Assembly (NCBI GenBank): GCA_025352145.1
Contig: JANXTY010000006.1
Coordinates: 124,001 to 188,000 of the forward strand
Source: Oxalobacteraceae bacterium
GTDB taxonomy: Bacteria; Pseudomonadota; Gammaproteobacteria; Burkholderiales; Burkholderiaceae_D
Length of the DNA stretch: 64,000 bases
Direction: 5' to 3'
In this document: piece by piece, positions 36,547-47,500 of the stretch
Position numbering within the stretch: position 1 is the first letter of the stretch
Layout: the number at the start of each line of letters is the position of its first letter
The notes under the pieces: generated by a model
The model's input: only the letters and a program-made list of their open reading frames with translations
Databases searched by the model: none
Told to the model about the DNA's origin: nothing
Program-made: the position numbers and the translations under genes

Positions 36547-38613
36547 ATGCGTACCAAGTTAAAAAACGTTCCCAAGCCTAAAGCAGTAATGCGTTCAACT
36601 GCAATATCAATATCAACGAAGTTTGATCAGGCGCTATTGTTCCATCAGCAAGGTCAACTAGGTCAGGCGCAAGCACTGTATTTAGAAATACTGAACGCTC
36701 AGCCGAATTTTGCAGATGCCCTGCATTTATTGGGAGTCATTGAATTTCAAATAAAAAATTATCAAAAAGCGCTGGAGTTCATTGGCAAAGCAATTGATTT
36801 GAATCAAAACAACGCCGTTTTTTATTACAATCGCGGCCTAGTACTTCAGGACTGCAAGCAGCTTGAGGCTGCTATCGCCAATTATGATCAGGCTACCAAA
36901 ATTACACCGGATTATGCTGATGCTTTCTCGAATCGTGGGAATGCGCTGCTTGCACTGAAGCGCCCAGATGCTGCCATTGTGAGCTACGACCAGGCTATCG
37001 TAATAAAAAGCGATTTCGCAGAGGCTTATTTCAACCGTGGCAACGCGTTGCAAGAGATCAAGCAATTCGACGCCGCCATTGCCAGCTATGACCAGGCCAT
37101 CAGAATTAAAGTCGATTACGTTAAGGCTTATTTCAACCGTGGTAATGCGCTGAAAGAGCGGAAGCAATACGCTGCCGCTATTGTTAGTTATGACCACGCA
37201 CTTAACATTAAACCTGATTATGAATATGGCTTTGGTGAGCGGCTTAATACCAAGATGCTTATTTGTGACTGGAGTAATTTTGACATTGAACTTAAGGAAC
37301 TTGAAAGAAAAATAGCTGTAGGTGAAAAAACAGCAGCGCCTTTTTCGGTACTGTCATTAACGACATCATTGTCGCTTCAATACAAGGTGACCGAGATTTT
37401 TGTTCGCGATAAATATCCTATTAATTCACTGCTCGGAGATTTAGTCAAACCTCCGAGGAGACAGAGAATTCGGATTGCTTATTATTCCGCTGATTTTCAT
37501 AACCATGCAACTACTTGTTTAATGGCAGAGTTATTTGAGCGCCACGATAAAAATAAATTTGAATTATTCGGTTTTTCTTTTGGGCCAAATAAAAATGACG
37601 AAATGAGGCTGCGGGTGTCATCGGCTTTTGATCACTTCCTTGATGTGCAAAATCAATCTGCTCAAGCGATTGCCACACTGTCTAGAGAGCTAGGTATAGA
37701 CATTGCCATCGATTTAAAGGGCTTTACGACAGACCAGCGCGCAGAGATATTTTCTTTTAGAGCTGCCCCTATTCAAGTCCATTATTTGGGTTATCCAGGA
37801 ACCATGGCGACAACATATATGGATTATATGGTTGCGGATAAAACCGTTATTCCAGAGAGAAGCCAACAATACTATTCTGAAAAAATTGTTTATCTGCCTC
37901 ACACTTATCAGGTTAATGATCGAAAAAGACATATATCGGATAAACAATTTTCACGTGAAGAGTGGGGATTGCCTAAAGTCGGTTTTGTTTTCTGTTGTTT
38001 TAATAATAGTTACAAAATCACCCCCAGTATTTTTTCCTGTTGGATGCAAATTCTAAAAAAAGTTGATGGCAGCGTCTTGTGGCTATTGGAAGATAATTCA
38101 GATGCAGTTCTTAATTTGCGTAAAGAGGCACAACGTAGAGGGGTGAATAAAGATCGTCTGGTATTTGCTCATCGCTTGCCTTTGGACCAGCACCTGACAA
38201 GGCACCAGGCTGCCGATTTATTTTTAGACACGCTTCCGTGTAATGCCCACACCACTTGCAGTGATGCACTCTGGGCGGGGTTGCCACTCATCACTTGTTC
38301 AGGCGATGCTTTTGCTAGTCGAGTTGCTGCCAGCCTACTTCGTGCGATTGAATTGCCAGAGATGATCACAAATACGCAGGATGAGTATGAGTCACTTGCC
38401 ATTGAATTAGCAACGTGCCCCGAAAGACTCCAAGCAATCAAGCAAAAATTAGAAAAAAACCGTTTGAGTACATCTCTTTTCGACAGCCAATTATTTACGC
38501 TTCATATTGAAGAAGCGTACGTCCAGATGATTAAGCGCTATCACGCAGATTTACCACCTGATCATATTTATGTGGGTGAGGGAAATTGTGCGAAGGGCAC
38601 AGACATGAATTAA
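36547..38613 (+). CDS. TPR-GT41 (O-GlcNAc transferase-like) glycosyltransferase, A+T-rich
   Basis: 688-aa protein: about six TPRs at 25-235, then a GT41 domain at about 300-670. The domain contains RIAYYSADFHNHATTCLMAE, DIAIDLKGFTTDQRAEIFSF, PIQVHYLGYPGT, FVFCCFNNSYKI and LDTLPCNAHTTCSDALWAGLP. It is clearly related to the divergent gene at 34096 but far from identical, so a recent duplication is unlikely. The second half is visibly A+T-rich (the 60 bases from 37861 are about 32% GC), unlike its neighbours, which suggests transfer from elsewhere. ATG 36547 is preferred to the adjoining TTG 36544. Protein O-glycosylation is the expected activity. Confidence 0.88.
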   Translation: MRTKLKNVPKPKAVMRSTAISISTKFDQALLFHQQGQLGQAQALYLEILNAQPNFADALHLLGVIEFQIKNYQKALEFIGKAIDLNQNNAVFYYNRGLVLQDCKQLEAAIANYDQATKITPDYADAFSNRGNALLALKRPDAAIVSYDQAIVIKSDFAEAYFNRGNALQEIKQFDAAIASYDQAIRIKVDYVKAYFNRGNALKERKQYAAAIVSYDHALNIKPDYEYGFGERLNTKMLICDWSNFDIELKELERKIAVGEKTAAPFSVLSLTTSLSLQYKVTEIFVRDKYPINSLLGDLVKPPRRQRIRIAYYSADFHNHATTCLMAELFERHDKNKFELFGFSFGPNKNDEMRLRVSSAFDHFLDVQNQSAQAIATLSRELGIDIAIDLKGFTTDQRAEIFSFRAAPIQVHYLGYPGTMATTYMDYMVADKTVIPERSQQYYSEKIVYLPHTYQVNDRKRHISDKQFSREEWGLPKVGFVFCCFNNSYKITPSIFSCWMQILKKVDGSVLWLLEDNSDAVLNLRKEAQRRGVNKDRLVFAHRLPLDQHLTRHQAADLFLDTLPCNAHTTCSDALWAGLPLITCSGDAFASRVAASLLRAIELPEMITNTQDEYESLAIELATCPERLQAIKQKLEKNRLSTSLFDSQLFTLHIEEAYVQMIKRYHADLPPDHIYVGEGNCAKGTDMN
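36829..37236 (+). repeat. Tandem TPR-coding repeats, 102-base period
   Basis: The block AA(T/C)CG(T/C)GG recurs at 36829, 36931, 37033 and 37135, exactly 102 bases (34 codons) apart. The units encode the N-R-G-N-A-L type TPR, and nearby bases are also conserved. The last two units are the most alike, implying recent internal duplication. Confidence 0.8.
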
Positions 38614-38712
38614 CAGATTTTGTCAGAAAAACGGGCGCATCACTCTGACTATTCGCTAAAGTTGTGCGATAACCTTCCTTTTTACCGCGAGGAAATTAAA
38701 TGATTGCGACTG

Positions 38713-38748
38713 AATAAATGTGACGCACGTCACATTTATTGGTATACT
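38713..38748 (+). promoter_or_regulatory. Perfect 28-base palindrome with CRP-type core and T1SS promoter
   Basis: Arms AATAAATGTGACG (38713-38725) and CGTCACATTTATT (38728-38740) are exact reverse complements around CA. The core is TGTGA-CGCACG-TCACA (38719-38734). A promoter is visible: GTGACG (38720-38725), 17 bases, TATACT (38743-38748). The box covers the -35, so bound regulator would more likely repress than activate this promoter, unless another start is used. It serves the secretion operon starting at 38901. Confidence 0.7.
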
Positions 38749-38798
38749 GCCATGAATTAACCAGCGACATTTGCTGCTGCCGAGTGCCGTGGAACAAT

Positions 38799-38840
38799 TG
38801 GTGAAAATACCTGCCCCTTAGTGACGCAGGCAGATCACCA
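38799..38840 (+). promoter_or_regulatory. Two-part hairpin in the secretion-operon leader
   Basis: TGGTGA (38799-38804) pairs with TCACCA (38835-38840). Inside it, CTGCC (38811-38815) pairs with GGCAG (38829-38833). An asymmetric internal loop and a 13-base apical loop separate them. It falls in the predicted 145-base leader of the PrtD-type gene. It does not match a riboswitch I recognise. Confidence 0.45.
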
Positions 38841-38900
38841 GATGTGAGGTTGACTCCGACATGGACATTTTATGCACTTAACCATCTGCCAAAATTCTAG

Positions 38901-40709
38901 ATGAAATCTAAATTTCAAGTCCCCAAAAATGAAATTTCTGAGGCGTTACTCAGTTTTAAAAGCACATTTCGCACGATAGGTGTTTTCAGTGCCATCATTA
39001 ATTTGCTGATGCTGGTGCCTTCTCTGTACATGTTGCAGGTCTACGACCGCGTGCTGACCAGCCGGAATGAAATCACATTGCTGATGTTGACCTTGATCAT
39101 GCTCGGGGCGTATTTATTTATGAGCGCACTGGAATTTGTGCGTAGTTTTGTATTGATCAGAGTGGGCGCTCGGCTCGATATGCGTCTCAATAAGCGTGTT
39201 TATACGGCAGCGTTCGAACAGAGTTTAAAAAGAGGGGGGGGTAACGCTGGTCAAGCATTGCAGGATTTAACCAATATCCGTCAATTTTTAACGGGAAATG
39301 CGCTATTTGCTTTCTTTGATGCGCCGTGGTTCCCCATCTATTTACTTGTTATTTTTATGTTTAATGCCTGGCTGGGGGTATTTTCTTTGGCCGGTACCGC
39401 GATTTTGGTAGTGTTGGCGTTTGTAAATGAAAAAGTCTCGCATCAACCGCTGACTGAGGCAAACACAATGGCGATTGCGTCTACCACTTTGGCCACGAAT
39501 AATTTACGTAATGCAGAAGTTATTGAAGCGATGGGGATGCTGCCTAATTTGTTGGGGCGTTGGTATAAATTGCATGGTCGTTTTTTGCATTTGCAGGCAG
39601 AGGCGAGCGAAAAAGCAGGCATAGTCGGTGCCATCACAAAATTCATTTCGACGTCGCTGCAATCGCTTGTCCTTGGCGTGGGAGCACTGCTGGCGGTGGA
39701 AGGGCAAATTACCCCGGGAATGATGATCGCGGGCTCCATCTTGATGGGCAAGGCAATGGGCCCGGTTCAAATGCTCATTAGTGTGTGGAAAAATTTTAGT
39801 AATACGCGCAGCGCTTATGAACGTTTGGTGAAGTTATTACAGGAAAATCCACCGCGGCAGCCGGGTATGGCATTACCAAAACCATTGGGTGCGGTTTCGG
39901 TGGAGGCAGTTACTGCTGGGCCGCCGGGATCACCTGCTCCAGTTATCAAGGGCCTTTCCTTCGCCATTGCTGCCGGCGATGTTTTAGGCGTAATCGGGCC
40001 GAGTGGTTCCGGCAAATCCACCCTAGCGCGTTTGTTGGTGGGAGTTTGGCCGGCTGCGATGGGGAAGCTTCGTTTGGATGGTGCAGATATTTTCCAGTGG
40101 AATAAAGATGAGTTGGGGCCGCATATTGGTTATTTGCCCCAGGATATCGAATTGTTTGGCGGCTCTGTCAGCGAGAACATCGCGCGTTTTGGTGAGATTG
40201 ATCCAGAAAAAGTGATTCTGGCAGCTAAACGTGCGGGGGTACACGAAATGATTCTTCATTTACCAAAAGGGTATGACACCTTGTTGGGTGATGGCGGAGC
40301 AGGTCTTTCTGGGGGGCAAAAGCAACGTCTTGGTTTGGCAAGAACCATGTACGGAGATCCTTCATTAATTGTGCTGGATGAACCAAATTCCAATTTGGAT
40401 GACGTGGGCGAACAGGCTTTAGTGCAGGCAGTGAATGATTTACGTCAACGGGGTAAAACGATCGTATTGATCAGTCATCGTCCAGGCATCATCGGAATCA
40501 CCAATAAACTATTGCTGTTAAGGGATGGCGTGGGACAGTTGTTTGGTCCTACCGATCAGGTGTTGGCCGCTTTGAACCAGCAACACCAAAGTGCGCAACA
40601 AGCATTACTTGAACAGCAGCAAGCCAATGCGAAAGGACAGGCCCAACCACAAGCCCAGACAGCGAATGGTGAAAATATGCAAGCGGCTACTGAACAGGAC
40701 GCATCATGA
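38901..40709 (+). CDS. Type I secretion ABC transporter (PrtD/RsaD family)
   Basis: 602-aa inner-membrane ABC exporter with fused membrane and ATPase domains. Membrane helices lie in about 25-310 ([34 protein letters not shown], a PrtD-family signature). The nucleotide-binding domain spans about 335-555: Walker [10 protein letters not shown] with Lys372, signature [13 protein letters not shown] and Walker [15 protein letters not shown] Gln/Ala-rich tail follows. There is no N-terminal C39 peptidase-like domain, as in PrtD rather than HlyB. ATG 38901 has a weak ribosome site. It is first of three overlapping genes forming a complete exporter, probably for the DUF4214 proteins at 10467 and 28462. 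Confidence 0.93.
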   Translation: MKSKFQVPKNEISEALLSFKSTFRTIGVFSAIINLLMLVPSLYMLQVYDRVLTSRNEITLLMLTLIMLGAYLFMSALEFVRSFVLIRVGARLDMRLNKRVYTAAFEQSLKRGGGNAGQALQDLTNIRQFLTGNALFAFFDAPWFPIYLLVIFMFNAWLGVFSLAGTAILVVLAFVNEKVSHQPLTEANTMAIASTTLATNNLRNAEVIEAMGMLPNLLGRWYKLHGRFLHLQAEASEKAGIVGAITKFISTSLQSLVLGVGALLAVEGQITPGMMIAGSILMGKAMGPVQMLISVWKNFSNTRSAYERLVKLLQENPPRQPGMALPKPLGAVSVEAVTAGPPGSPAPVIKGLSFAIAAGDVLGVIGPSGSGKSTLARLLVGVWPAAMGKLRLDGADIFQWNKDELGPHIGYLPQDIELFGGSVSENIARFGEIDPEKVILAAKRAGVHEMILHLPKGYDTLLGDGGAGLSGGQKQRLGLARTMYGDPSLIVLDEPNSNLDDVGEQALVQAVNDLRQRGKTIVLISHRPGIIGITNKLLLLRDGVGQLFGPTDQVLAALNQQHQSAQQALLEQQQANAKGQAQPQAQTANGENMQAATEQDAS

Positions 40710-42067
40710 TGAGAAAAATTTTCGCAAACAAAGAAGTAGTTACCGACGTGACTTCGCTGGATATATCCAGCGAAGTTGCAACTGATGATAAGACACACAC
40801 GCGACTGGGCTGGTGGGTCGTGCTGGCTGGGGTCGGCGGTTTCATTTTATGGGCGAGTGTTGCGCCCCTTGATCAGGGTGTGCCTATTTCCGGGACGGTG
40901 GTCGTTGCGACGAATCGCAAAGCAGTCCAGCACCAATCTGGCGGTACCGTAGAAGATATTCTGGTGAAGGAGGGTGATGTGGTGAAAGCCGGTCAAGCGC
41001 TTGTTCGTATGAATGATATACAGGTGAGAGCCCAGGCAGAGATCACGCGCGGACAATATTTTTCTGCACGTGCGACGGAAGCGCGTTTAATCGCCGAGAG
41101 AGATGGTAAAAATGTGATTGCCCTTTCCCCTGAATTAACAAAAGAACCGGCAAAAAGTGACCCCCATGTTGCGGAGATGGTTGCTTTGCAGAAGCAATTA
41201 TTCGCATCTCGCCGATCGTCGTTGGAGAATGAACTGGCGGGGTTGGATGTAAGCATTAGCGGACTGAAAATGCAAGCGCACGGCCTTGAAGAGTCGCTCG
41301 ATAGCAAGAAGCAGCAGCTGAAATTTCTAAAAGAAGAGTTGGACGGTGTTCGGGATTTAGCGAAAGATGGTTTTGTAGCGCGTAATAGATTGCTTGAATT
41401 GGAGCGAACTACTGCTCAGACCAGCGGCATGATTTCCGAGGACATTGGTAATATTGGGCGCGCTTCCCGTCAAGTGGCAGAGCTAAATTTGCGTCGCATT
41501 CAACGGCAGCAGGATTATCAAAAAGAGGTACGCACACAGTTGTCGGAGGTGCAGAAAGAGGCGGAGGCGCTCCAGAATCGCTTGCTTGCACAGGATTTTG
41601 ACCTGGAAAATGCGGTTGTAAAAGCCCCAGTTGCGGGCACCGTGATGGGCATAAATGTGTTTACGCGTGGGGGTGTGATTGGTCCTGGATACCGGATGAT
41701 GGATATCGTACCTAGTGAAGATGCATTAATTGTTTCAGGACGCGTCCCTGTCAATTTGATTGATAAAGTACATCAGGATTTGGAAGTCGAATTGATTTTT
41801 TCGGCATTCAATCAAAATAAAACACCCCATATTCCCGGCGTCATTACCCGGGTTTCGGTAGATCGTTTGATTGATGAGCATACTGGCGCACCCTACTATG
41901 AAATGAGTGCCAAGGTTGCCCCCAGCGGGGCCAAAATGGTTGAAAAGTTGCCGATTCGTGCGGGAATGCCAGTGGAGATATTCGTCAAAACGGGTAGTCG
42001 CACGATGATGAGTTATTTGTTCAAGCCCGTATTTGATCGTGCAAAAACATCGATGAGTGAGGAATGA
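40706..42067 (+). CDS. Type I secretion membrane fusion protein (PrtE/HlyD family)
   Basis: 453-aa periplasmic adaptor. A short cytoplasmic segment precedes one membrane helix at about 33-55 ([20 protein letters not shown]). A lipoyl half follows ([22 protein letters not shown]), then long coiled coils at about 140-300, the second lipoyl half ([21 protein letters not shown]) and the beta-barrel domain. The C-terminal [19 protein letters not shown] motif is typical of PrtE/HlyD. The start ATG overlaps the upstream stop (ATGA), so translation is coupled. Confidence 0.93.
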   Translation: MMRKIFANKEVVTDVTSLDISSEVATDDKTHTRLGWWVVLAGVGGFILWASVAPLDQGVPISGTVVVATNRKAVQHQSGGTVEDILVKEGDVVKAGQALVRMNDIQVRAQAEITRGQYFSARATEARLIAERDGKNVIALSPELTKEPAKSDPHVAEMVALQKQLFASRRSSLENELAGLDVSISGLKMQAHGLEESLDSKKQQLKFLKEELDGVRDLAKDGFVARNRLLELERTTAQTSGMISEDIGNIGRASRQVAELNLRRIQRQQDYQKEVRTQLSEVQKEAEALQNRLLAQDFDLENAVVKAPVAGTVMGINVFTRGGVIGPGYRMMDIVPSEDALIVSGRVPVNLIDKVHQDLEVELIFSAFNQNKTPHIPGVITRVSVDRLIDEHTGAPYYEMSAKVAPSGAKMVEKLPIRAGMPVEIFVKTGSRTMMSYLFKPVFDRAKTSMSEE

Positions 42068-43422
42068 TCGCGATGCGTATTTTTGTGAAACGCTTGGCCA
42101 TTGCTGTTGCGACTACATCTTGTATGCTGCAATCAGGTAGTGCATTGGCCATTGGTTTGTTGAAAGCCTATGAAGCGGCATTGCAAAATGATCCGATCTA
42201 TCGATCTGCCGGTCATGAAAATGAAGCTGGGAACGAATATGCCGCGATCGGACGTTCTAGTCTGCTACCAAATGTATCGGCGAATTATTCGACCAGCAAA
42301 AATCGCACGGACATCACGCAGCCTAATTTTTTTGGAGTCCCTGTAACGACTCAGCCCGCGTATACGAGCAAAAGCGGTTCTGTTAACTTGCGTCAGCCGA
42401 TATATAGCCCGGAAGCCCTTGCGCGCTATCACCAGGGAGTAGCTCAGACTGCATATAGTGCGGCGCAATTCTCTGGGCAAGAGCACGATTTGGTATTGCG
42501 GTTGGTAGGCGCTTATTTTGATGCCCTCTTTGCCGACGATCAATTGGCGCTGGTCTCGGCGCAGCGAGATACGTTCGCAGAGCAAAAACGTGTCAATGAC
42601 CGTATGTTTTCGAAGGGTGAAGGAACCAAGACCGATATGCTGGAAACGCAAGCAAAGCTCGATCTGGCTGAGGCGCAATGGATAGAGGCCCAGGATAATA
42701 GGATAGCAGCGCGCGGAGCGTTGTCTAGCATTGTTGGTAGCGAAGTATTGACGCTGGATGCCATGTCTTCAAATTTTAGCATTGGATCAATGCAACCGAT
42801 TAGTTATGAAGAGTGGAAAGCGCTTGCTTTGGTTCGCAACGCTGAGCTTAGCGCACAGCGTTATGCAATCCAGGCAGCTGAGCAAGAAGTCTATAAGAGT
42901 CGCGCCGGACATCAACCGCGACTCGATTTTGTTGCCGCGTATAGCAAAAATGATGCTGAGACGATTTCTACTTATAAACAAAACTCAATCGCACGGAGCA
43001 TGGGTATTCAGCTCAATATGCCGCTGTATTCAGGCGGTTATGTCAATGCTACTTACAGGCAGGCGGTAGCTAATCGTGAACGCGCCAAATCTGATCTGGA
43101 GACGAAGACGTCCAAGGTATTGCTGGAGCTTCGTAAGCAGTACAATTTTTTGCTGAGTAGCGTTGGCCGCATCGATGCTTTGGTTAAAGCGGTCGATTCA
43201 GGACGTTTGTTAGTGACGGCGACGACGCAAAGTGTCAAAGGTGGAGTACGTATCAATCTCGATGTGCTTAATGCACAGCAGCAGCTATATTCGGTGCAGC
43301 GTGATTTGGCGCAAGCGCGGTATAGCTATTTACTTGGTTATTTACGTTTGCGTGCAACGGCCGGTACCTTGTCCGCTGAGGATGTGAACAGGCTGGCAGG
43401 ATATTTTAGTGCGGGCAGCTGA
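42064..43422 (+). CDS. TolC-family outer membrane channel of type I secretion
   Basis: 452-aa TolC/PrtF-type channel. A signal peptide ends at GSALA near residue 29. Repeated helical halves follow, with LLKAYEAALQNDPIYRSAGHENEAGNEY and later AGHQPRLDFVAAYSKNDAE. The QPIYSPEALARYHQG and MPLYSGGYVNATYRQA segments are typical beta-strand turns of the family. It overlaps the adaptor gene by ATGA. With the ABC protein and adaptor this completes a dedicated three-part exporter. Confidence 0.93.
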   Translation: MIAMRIFVKRLAIAVATTSCMLQSGSALAIGLLKAYEAALQNDPIYRSAGHENEAGNEYAAIGRSSLLPNVSANYSTSKNRTDITQPNFFGVPVTTQPAYTSKSGSVNLRQPIYSPEALARYHQGVAQTAYSAAQFSGQEHDLVLRLVGAYFDALFADDQLALVSAQRDTFAEQKRVNDRMFSKGEGTKTDMLETQAKLDLAEAQWIEAQDNRIAARGALSSIVGSEVLTLDAMSSNFSIGSMQPISYEEWKALALVRNAELSAQRYAIQAAEQEVYKSRAGHQPRLDFVAAYSKNDAETISTYKQNSIARSMGIQLNMPLYSGGYVNATYRQAVANRERAKSDLETKTSKVLLELRKQYNFLLSSVGRIDALVKAVDSGRLLVTATTQSVKGGVRINLDVLNAQQQLYSVQRDLAQARYSYLLGYLRLRATAGTLSAEDVNRLAGYFSAGS

Positions 43423-43462
43423 TCTGTATTTGTTTAATGCTCGGGGGGCGCTCACAATCTCC

Positions 43463-44308
43463 CTATTCCCCATCTGCTTTCGTCGCACAATGCGGACACG
43501 ATTTTTCGTAAACATAGAGGGGCGATAATTGTTCGCGCGGGGTAACTACGGCCCGGCATGCGAAGCACTGCGTGGTAACTGTCGGCTCTAGTTTCGGATT
43601 GAGCGCAGTCCGGTAATCGAATACGAAACAATCGCCGGTGTAGTGATCGCCACCGACCTCTTCAAAATAGTTCAGAATTCCACCATCGAGTTGATAGACA
43701 CTGTCGTAACCGATGTTCTGCATATGAATCGCGGCCTTTTCACAGCGAATACCGCCCGTGCAAAATGTCACCAGCGTCTTGCCTGCCAGTTCTTCCTTGT
43801 GCGCCGCAATGGCGTTGGGGAATTCACTAAATTTGCTAATGCGATAGTCGATGGTGTTATCGAAGGTGCCGACATCGACTTCGAATGCGTTACGGGTTTC
43901 CAGCATGACTACCGGCTTACCGTTGTCGTCATGGCCTTGATCGAGCCAGCGTTTAAGCATGGTGGGCGAAATGGCTGGCGCTCGTCCTTTTTCGGGCTGA
44001 ATTACCGGCATCTTCATGGTAATGATTTCACGTTTAATTTTGACCAGCATGCGTTTGAATGACTGTTCTGCCGAGTAGCTTTCTTTGACCTGTAAATCGC
44101 TAAAACGTGGGTCTGCACGCAACCAGAGGAGGAAACTGTCAATGGACTCGCGCAGCCCGGCAAGGAATAAATTGATGCCTTCCGGCGTGAGCAGAATAGT
44201 GCCTTTGAGTTCCAAGTCATGACAAATAGTTTGAAATGCGGAGCGTTTTTCGAGTGTATCGTCGAAGCGGATGAATTTGTAGGCGGCGATGTTGACGTAG
44301 GGTTGCAT
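43463..44308 (-). CDS. trhO: tRNA uridine-34 hydroxylase (rhodanese-like)
   Basis: 281-aa TrhO/YceA-type protein that forms 5-hydroxyuridine at tRNA position 34. An N-terminal acylphosphatase-like domain lies at about 1-95 ([16 protein letters not shown]). The rhodanese domain at about 125-225 carries CTGGIRCE with Cys183 and Cys189. A C-terminal Cys-rich tail follows (CFACRAV, CPHC). It is shorter than E. coli TrhO (350 aa), as in related betaproteobacterial proteins. It converges with the secretion operon and is not part of it. ATG 44308 is used. Confidence 0.9.
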   Translation of the reverse strand: MQPYVNIAAYKFIRFDDTLEKRSAFQTICHDLELKGTILLTPEGINLFLAGLRESIDSFLLWLRADPRFSDLQVKESYSAEQSFKRMLVKIKREIITMKMPVIQPEKGRAPAISPTMLKRWLDQGHDDNGKPVVMLETRNAFEVDVGTFDNTIDYRISKFSEFPNAIAAHKEELAGKTLVTFCTGGIRCEKAAIHMQNIGYDSVYQLDGGILNYFEEVGGDHYTGDCFVFDYRTALNPKLEPTVTTQCFACRAVVTPREQLSPLYVYEKSCPHCATKADGE

Positions 44309-44591
44309 AATAAATTGTTGAAGTCTTTTGATGAGGATTTATACAATCTGATCTAGAAGCGTGCCTCGCGCACGAGTTCTAGTATGCTGTCCTGATTTTG
44401 GGGCGTGAGACGCATCCTATCGGCCAGCTTTGCACCGTCCTAAGAGAAAATACTAAGGCATTGATTTGATGACATTATAAACTTTCAGAAAAGAAATTCC
44501 GATGAATATACGCACGAGAATAGGTATCAGGCCACTTATTTATCGCACTGATGATGCTGTGGTGGTGGAGCTCGCAGGTTAAAATGGCTGC

Positions 44592-47500
44592 ATGACCTCA
44601 CCGCAATTTATTCACCTCCGGCTACATTCTGAATTTTCGATCGTCGATGGTTTGGTACGCATTGACGATCTTATTCCAGCCGCAAAAAACGATCATCAAC
44701 CTGCGCTTGCCCTTACTGATTTGGCCAACTTATTTGGTATGGTCAAATTCTATAAAGCTGCACGCAGTAAGGGCATCAAGCCGATCATCGGTTGCGATGT
44801 GTGGATTACCAACGATGAACATCGCGATAAGCCATCGCGTTTATTATTGCTGGTCAAAAATCGTACCGGTTATTTGCAGTTGTGCGAGTTACTGTCGAGA
44901 GCATGGTTAAGTAATCAGCATCGTGGCCGCGCAGAATTACGTGCCGAGTGGTTTGAGCACGGGGCGGGCAAGGATTTGATTGCCTTATCTGGGGCCCATT
45001 TTGGTGATGTCGGCATTGCGATTGAAAACGGTAATTTGGCGCAGGCTGAGCGCTGGGCGCAACGTTGGGCAGCATTATTTCCCCATAATTTTTATATCGA
45101 AATCCAACGTGTCGGTCAGCCCGATATGGAAAACCAGGTGCGGCAAGCGGTTGCATTGGCGGCGAAATTACAGTTGCCCGTAGTGGCTACCCATCCGATT
45201 CAATTTTTATCCAAAGACGAGTTTATTGCGCATGAAGCGCGTACTTGTATTGCCGAGGGCGAAATCTTGGCTAATGGACGGCGCATCAAGCGCTTTAATG
45301 ATCAGCAATGTTTCAAGACGCAGGCAGAAATGGCTATCCTGTTTGCTGATGTCCCGGGCGCGATGCAAAATACGTTGGAGATTGCCAAACGCTGCAACCT
45401 GACACTGGAATTGGGAAAACCCCAGCTCCCCAATTTCCCTACGCCAGATGGCATAAGTATCGGTGAATTTCTGGTACTCGAATCACAGCGGGGGCTAGAG
45501 AAGCGCCTGTCACAGTTGTATCCCGATCAGGCCAACCGGGAGGAGCAACGCTCGCGTTACGAAGTGCGTCTGAAGTTCGAAACTGACACCATTATCAAGA
45601 TGGGATTTCCCGGGTATTTTCTGATCGTGGCTGAGTTCATTCGTTGGGCCAAGGAAAATGGTGTACCGGTGGGGCCGGGCCGTGGTTCCGGTGCTGGTTC
45701 TTTGGTTGCGTATTCGCTCTTGATTACTGACCTTGATCCACTCGAATACAACTTGCTGTTCGAGCGTTTCCTCAATCCTGAGCGGGTATCGATGCCGGAC
45801 TTCGATATCGATTTTTGCCAAGAGGGCCGCGATCGCGTTATTCAGCACGTGAAAGATTTATACGGTAAGGACGCGGTGTCGCAGATCGCGACGTTTGGCA
45901 CTATGGCCGCCAAGGGTGCGATCCGGGATGTGGGACGTGTACTCGATTTTGGCTACAATTTTTGCGATGGTATTTCCAAATTAATCCCTTTCAAACCGGG
46001 GAAGCACGTCACGATTGCCGATGCCATTAATGAGGAGCCTTTGCTTGCTGAACGTCAGGAAAATGAAGAGGAAGTGAAGCAGTTACTTAATCTTGCGCAG
46101 CAGGTCGAGGGTATTGCGCGCAACATTGGCATGCATGCAGGCGGCGTTCTGATCGCGCCCGGAAAACTGACCGATTTCTGTCCGCTCTACACTCAAGGTG
46201 GTGACTCGGGTGTTGTATCGCAATATGACAAGGACGATGTGGAGGCCGTTGGCCTGGTCAAATTCGATTTCTTGGGATTAACCACGCTCACTATCCTGGA
46301 CTGGGCGGTGCGTTATATCAAGCGACTTGATCCCGCCCAGGCAGATTTTAATCTGGAGAGTTTGCCGCTGAACGACAAGGCCTCTTATGACCTTCTGACG
46401 AAAGCAAAAACGGTTGCCGTTTTCCAGTTGGAAAGTCGTGGCATGCAAGGCATGTTGAAAGACGCGCGGCCGGATCGGTTTGAAGACATCATTGCACTGG
46501 TGGCTCTGTATCGTCCAGGTCCGATGGATCTGATTCCAGATTTCTGCAAGCGCAAGCACGGTGAGCGTTTCGAATATCCTGACCCACGCACTGAGGGTAT
46601 TTTGTCCGAGACCTACGGCATCATGGTGTATCAGGAACAGGTGATGCAGATGGCGCAGGTGGTCGGTGGTTACTCTCTGGGTGGCGCTGATTTGTTGCGG
46701 CGAGCGATGGGCAAAAAGAAAGCGGAAGAGATGGCGGAACATCGTCAGATTTTCCGCGACGGCGCAGCCAAAGACGGACTGACTACTGCGAAAGCGGATG
46801 AGATCTTCGATTTGATGGAAAAATTTGCAGGCTATGGTTTCAACAAATCACATGCCGCCGCTTACGCTTTGTTGGCGTACCACACGGCCTATTTGAAAGC
46901 ACATCATCCCGCAGCCTTCATGGCCGCCAATTTGTCGCTTGCGATGGACGATACCGACAAGATCAAAATTCTGGTGGAAGATTGCATCGATGTCTGCGCA
47001 CTGACATTGATGTCGCCCGATATCAATCTCTCGGATTATCGTTTTATTCCCGTGAGCCAACCTTCTAGCGTCACTAAAAAAACGGTCACGGCAATCCGTT
47101 ACGGCTTGGGTGCAGTAAAAGGGTCTGGCCAGAGTGCGATTGAGGCGATCATATGCGCGCGTCAGGATGCCCCCTTCACTGACTTGTTCGATTTCTGCAA
47201 GCGGGTGGACAAACGCCAAATCAACCGACGCACGATTGATTCACTTATTCGCGCGGGCGCTTTCGATTGCTTTAACATCGATCGCGGCATCTTGCTTGCT
47301 TCAGTTGGATTCGCAATGGAAGTGGCGGAGCAGGCGCAGGCTTCTGCTAATCAGGTCAGTTTATTCGGTGGGGAAGACAACGATATGGTGCCGCCGCCGG
47401 AGTACATAAGCGCAGCACCCTGGAGCGAGAAGCAAAAACTGACCGAAGAGAAATTGGCGCTTGGATTTTATCTTTCCGGCCATTTGTTCAATGCCTACGC

